Of a stretch of DNA of 64,000 nt, positions 61,101 through 64,000 are shown piece by piece (position 1 is the stretch's first letter; every line of letters begins with the position of its first letter). The notes below the pieces were generated by a model. It saw only the letters and a program-made list of their open reading frames with translations. It was not told the origin of the DNA and ran no database searches. This stretch comes from Thermoplasmata archaeon (GTDB lineage: Archaea; Thermoplasmatota; Thermoplasmata; Lutacidiplasmatales; UBA184), in the NCBI GenBank assembly GCA_022750115.1, contig JAKIWI010000002.1, forward strand, positions 253,062 through 317,061, read 5' to 3'. A program made the translations under genes and the position numbers.

Positions 61101-61862
61101 CTAGCCGGAGACGCCCAGGTCGAGGAACGCCCGTCTTCTGTCTGATCCGTCATCCGAACTCTCCGAAGGCGGCGGCAGCGGTTGAGCGCTTTCCTCCTCG
61201 GACGGTGTAGTGAAGGGAACGCCGTGCTGAAACTGGGCCTGCGTGATTCCGAATCGAGCGTAGAACGCGGCCTCTCGGCCCCAGTCGGCCCGGAACGCCT
61301 CCTTGGCCTCGGGGCGGGCTGAAAGCGCGGCCCGGGCCGCCTTGACGCGTCCTCGGAGGTCCCGGAGCCTCCGCTCCGTCGCGCGCTCGTCTGCCTCCCG
61401 CGAGTCGTCGGGGAGGCCGCTCGTTGTATCCCACAGGTTGAAGCGCGGATGGAATTGCCGCTCGGGGTCCTCGTCACTGTCCTCGCGGTAGGCCGTCCGG
61501 GCCTCCGCTCGTGTCCGGGACCCGTCCCGGGGAGGCCCCCGGGGCTCCCCGGCCGCGCGCGGGCTCGGTACAGGGGGCTTCGGGCCAGAGGGCGGTTCCG
61601 GGCTCGCTTCGGCCGCGAACGCCTCGATCGGGTGGACGACCTGCGCGCGGACGCGCAGCTCGCGCTCGAGTACGACCTCCTCCCCGGCGCGGATCGTCCC
61701 GTGCCACGCATGGGTCGCGGGGTCCCAGCGGAGCCCGAGCCCGCGGAGCTGGTCGCGGACCTCGAAGGTCCGGGCCGTCCCGAGGACGCGGACGCGGCGG
61801 CTGGAGGCGAGTTCGGCGGGGGCGGCTGGCTCCGAGGCGCTTCGCGCGCTCATCGCGGTCAT
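61101..61862 (-). CDS. Intact member of the TTSGLPDDSREAD family with RWDP-type N-terminal domain
   Basis: 253 residues, no named family. The N-terminal domain (about 20-80) has FEVRDQLRGLGLRWDPATHAWHG, resembling the short DUF5710-type module (KDEAKALGARWDPxxKxWYVP) found in plasmid and DNA-processing proteins. A Pro/Arg-rich linker follows (about 85-135). The C-terminal domain holds WDTTSGLPDDSREADERA, RLRDLRGRVKAARAAL and WGREAAFYARFGITQAQF, which is predicted helical. There is no signal peptide, so it is cytoplasmic. Three related copies or fragments lie at 52392-52709, 53518-53715 and 54477-55110. A second in-frame ATG lies three codons in. Function unknown; DNA contact is a guess from the N-terminal module. 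Confidence 0.75.
   Translation of the reverse strand: MTAMSARSASEPAAPAELASSRRVRVLGTARTFEVRDQLRGLGLRWDPATHAWHGTIRAGEEVVLERELRVRAQVVHPIEAFAAEASPEPPSGPKPPVPSPRAAGEPRGPPRDGSRTRAEARTAYREDSDEDPERQFHPRFNLWDTTSGLPDDSREADERATERRLRDLRGRVKAARAALSARPEAKEAFRADWGREAAFYARFGITQAQFQHGVPFTTPSEEESAQPLPPPSESSDDGSDRRRAFLDLGVSG
61231..61762. repeat. Direct repeat, copy 2 (about 530 bp)
   Basis: Partner of 54541-55068, same orientation, lying inside the intact 253-residue gene. About 6.7 kb separates the two copies start to start. Confidence 0.8.
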
Positions 61863-61883
61863 CGATGCGGAGCAAGCGCGCAG

Positions 61884-61918
61884 GCCGCCCGAGGGGCGGT
61901 GCGAGCCCCGAGGGCGGC
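61884..61918. repeat. Inverted repeat with tandem G/A mismatch
   Basis: GCCGCCC (61884-61890) pairs with GGGCGGC (61912-61918), and GGGG (61893-61896) with CCCC (61906-61909). The two stems are separated by a symmetrical GA/GA mismatch. It lies just upstream of the 253-residue gene (minus strand). Confidence 0.55.
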
Positions 61919-61926
61919 TGCACCCT

Positions 61927-61968
61927 CATGATGGTCGCGCGGGGGGCCGCGGCCGCGCGACCTTCATG
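61927..61968. repeat. Long inverted repeat in the divergent promoter region
   Basis: CATGA, one T/T mismatch, then a 10-bp perfect arm GGTCGCGCGG (61933-61942) pairing with CCGCGCGACC (61953-61962), mirrored by TCATG. Total 15 paired positions around a 10-nt centre. It lies between the divergent 253-residue gene and the Kelch gene. Confidence 0.6.
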
Positions 61969-61998
61969 AAGGGGGCGCGCGTTCGAGGACCGACCGCG

Positions 61999-64000
61999 AT
62001 GAGCGCTGAGCGGCGACCCCAGCGGAGAAGCCCCGTCATCATCGCGGCGATCTCGGTCCTAACGACACTCCTGCTCCTCAGCCCCGTATTCTTGGAAGCG
62101 GCCCCCGAGATAGACCCACGTCCGGCCGGGGGGTCTATCGCGAGCCCGCGGGCGAATGACCAGGTGGTCACGGCGACCGCGGGTCCGACCCACATCCGGG
62201 CGGCCGCTTGCCTGCCGGGGCCCGCGGCCGGGACGGGTGATTGTGCGTCGAGCGCGAGGAGATTGACTCCACCGCTCGTGAACGCGTCGGGGGAGAACTG
62301 GGTTGGGTTCAATCAGTCGGGTCTCCCCCTAGCATCCTTGATTGGGCTGGGCTTGGCGTACGACGCCAGGGACAACTACACCGTTCTTTTCGGCGCTTGT
62401 CCGACGGGTTCTGCATCTCCGTGCAACCAGACGTGGGTGTTCCGGCAAGGGAACTGGTCGCAACTCCATCCAGTCTCGTCCCCGCCGCGGGTGTACGAGG
62501 TCGCGATGGCCTACGACCCCCAAAGTCAGTCCGTCATAATGTTCGGCGGTGGGGGCGCCTCGCCAGTACCCGTGATCAACCAGACTTGGGAATTCTCGGG
62601 AGGCAACTGGAGCAAACTCAACGCCTCCGGGGCGCCATCCCCGAGGTACGGAGCGTCGATGGCCTTCGACGCGGCCGAGGGGTACCTTCTGCTGTTCGGC
62701 GGGTCGGACAGGACGGGAAATCCGGTTAACGAGACGTGGTCCTTCGAAAACGCCACGTGGACAAACCGGACCGTCGGCGTCGCGCCGCCAGAGGCCACGG
62801 GCATGACCTACGATCCACTCCTTCGCGCGGTGGTCGCCTATTGCGGAGGAAACATCGGCGACAACTGTACCTGGACGTTCCAGAATGGGAGCTGGAAAAA
62901 CGTCACTCCAATCCATTCTCCGGCGGCTCAACGCTATGCGTCGCTCTCGTACGATCCACTCTCTCAGTCTGCGATTCTTTTCGGGGGCCTCGGGTCAGGG
63001 AATCAGACCTGGGCATTCAACGGAACAGCTTGGGTACGTCTGCGTCCGCTGAGTGCTCCGTCGTCTCGAGCGGGGGCCGCGATGACCTACGACGCGCGCG
63101 ATGCACTGACCCTTCTGGTTGGGGGTGGGAGCGGGACAGATTCCGAGACCTGGGCGTTCGGGGCCGGGAAGGTCGCATTCTCCTCCGTCCCCGGCCTCGG
63201 TGGCTCGACGCGGATGGGGGGATTGCTCCACGCAAACGGTACCGCGGCGTGGCTACCTTTCAACTCCTATGCGCTACGCGAAGCCCCGAATCCGGGTTAT
63301 TCCGGTCTGGGTCTGAACGTCTCCGGGAGCCTCGTCCTACTGAACGGAAGCTACCTGCTCTTCGGGAACGCGACCGTTCGGTCTGACTTCTTTACGTTCC
63401 CGACGTTGACCCTCGAGTCGCTTCCCCCGGGCTGCGTCGTCGACTTCAACGGGACGCAATACGCCAACGGATCTTCTCCTTCATTCGCTGCGCCCGGCAC
63501 CTTCTCCCTCTCGGCGCCTTCCTGCGGGACCGTGGCATTCGGCTTCTGGACGGCGCGCGGCAATGCCTCGATCGCGAACGCGACGAACTCCACGACCCGG
63601 ATCACCCTGACCGGGCCGGCGACGGTCGTGGCCCATTTTCTCGCGAATATCGCGTTCTTCGCTCAGCCCGCGGGGGCGGGAGGGATTCTCGTCAATGGGA
63701 CCCGGGTTCCGTCAGCCGCGACCACGCCGCTCCCGGTCGGCACCTACTTGATCCAGGGATTGGCTGCGCCAGGTTGGCGTCTCGCGTCGCTGACGACGCG
63801 CGGGAGCGGCGTGTCGATCTCGAACGGGCTCCTCTCGATCGTGAACTCGGGCTCGGTATTTGCCAACTTCAGCGCATATCCGACCGTGGTGATTGGAACA
63901 AACGATCCGACATGTGGCCCGGTTTCGTTCGCGGGAGTTTCCGAACCGAACGGGAGCCTCGTCGGCACTGATCTGGGGTCCTTCCCGCTGGCAGCCCCAA
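61999..64000 (+). CDS. Secreted Kelch-type beta-propeller protein (3' end beyond window)
   Basis: At least 667 residues, open at the right edge. Signal peptide (VIIAAISVLTTLLLLSPVFLEA), a spacer with two Cys, then about seven Kelch-like repeats (about 115-425: VIMFGGG, LLFGGSDRTGNPVNETW, AILFGGLGSGNQTW, LLVGGGSG). The chain continues into Thr/Asn-rich beta domains (SLPPGCVVDFNGTQY, and PEGA-like FFAQPAGAGGILVNGTR). It shares the repeat pattern with 13716-16244 and 18875-21718 but is more distant from both than they are from each other. ATG at 61999; GC is back near the window norm. Any C-terminal anchor is not visible. Confidence 0.87.
   Translation, partial: MSAERRPQRRSPVIIAAISVLTTLLLLSPVFLEAAPEIDPRPAGGSIASPRANDQVVTATAGPTHIRAAACLPGPAAGTGDCASSARRLTPPLVNASGENWVGFNQSGLPLASLIGLGLAYDARDNYTVLFGACPTGSASPCNQTWVFRQGNWSQLHPVSSPPRVYEVAMAYDPQSQSVIMFGGGGASPVPVINQTWEFSGGNWSKLNASGAPSPRYGASMAFDAAEGYLLLFGGSDRTGNPVNETWSFENATWTNRTVGVAPPEATGMTYDPLLRAVVAYCGGNIGDNCTWTFQNGSWKNVTPIHSPAAQRYASLSYDPLSQSAILFGGLGSGNQTWAFNGTAWVRLRPLSAPSSRAGAAMTYDARDALTLLVGGGSGTDSETWAFGAGKVAFSSVPGLGGSTRMGGLLHANGTAAWLPFNSYALREAPNPGYSGLGLNVSGSLVLLNGSYLLFGNATVRSDFFTFPTLTLESLPPGCVVDFNGTQYANGSSPSFAAPGTFSLSAPSCGTVAFGFWTARGNASIANATNSTTRITLTGPATVVAHFLANIAFFAQPAGAGGILVNGTRVPSAATTPLPVGTYLIQGLAAPGWRLASLTTRGSGVSISNGLLSIVNSGSVFANFSAYPTVVIGTNDPTCGPVSFAGVSEPNGSLVGTDLGSFPLAAP

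Noticed and set aside
45133..61862. Integrase or transposase that would explain the low-GC island
   Set aside because: No recombinase motifs were seen in any frame; mobility is suggested only by the direct repeats and gene remnants.
1..64000. CRISPR array, rRNA, tRNA or riboswitch
   Set aside because: No regularly spaced short repeats with unique spacers, and no cloverleaf or rRNA-like stretch was noticed on either strand; a covariance-model scan would be needed to exclude tRNAs with introns.

Overview
The window looks like a high-GC archaeal chromosome segment. The archaeal assignment rests on an ABCE1/RLI ribosome-recycling ATPase (43187-44965), a replication factor C large subunit with a C-terminal PCNA-interacting motif (26930-28639), an MptA-type GTP cyclohydrolase (39015-39920), and many TATA-like boxes centred about 26-30 nt upstream of start codons, implying leaderless mRNAs that often begin with GTG or TTG. 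The many large secreted or cell-wall-type proteins (Kelch, YVTN propeller, Ig/PKD-like repeats, abundant N-x-S/T sequons, C-terminal membrane anchors) fit an uncultivated high-GC Thermoplasmatota-like lineage. That placement is an inference and was not tested.

Layout. 1-9.6 kb: surface and membrane genes: a partial anchored secreted protein, a convergent pair of paralogous polytopic membrane proteins with large extracytoplasmic C-terminal domains, a small exported protein, an alkaline-phosphatase-superfamily (sulfatase-like) enzyme and a secreted phosphoesterase. 9.7-13.5 kb: cytoplasmic genes: tryptophanase/tyrosine phenol-lyase, OsmC, an HtrA-like protease without an export signal, and small unknowns. 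13.7-24 kb: a duplicated pair of Kelch-propeller plus clan GH-A-like glycosidase genes. 24-35 kb: a wHTH regulator, a VWA-like secreted protein, RfcL, a degenerate aldo/keto reductase, a peroxiredoxin, a DUF1059-like mini-protein, MarC and other membrane proteins. 35-36 kb: acetamidase/formamidase translationally coupled to DUF1684. 36-45 kb: an Ig-repeat surface protein, a MIP18/DUF59 protein, then a tight same-strand run of mptA, two FtsX-type permeases, their ATPase and RLI.

45-61 kb is different: visibly lower GC and different codon use, three giant YVTN-propeller proteins and one PQQ-like propeller protein. Interleaved with them are four members or remnants of an unrecognised gene family marked by the motif TTSGLPDDSREAD. 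Two of these form direct repeats of about 530 bp, same orientation, that bracket two of the propeller genes. From 62 kb a further Kelch-type secreted protein begins and runs off the right edge. The space before it holds two strong inverted repeats.

Recurring themes are paralogous surface proteins in adjacent or mirrored copies, and a small Ig-like repeat with a conserved cysteine pair (GLPxGC...C) reused in five proteins. The most unusual element is the repeat-flanked propeller cassette at 54.5-61.8 kb.
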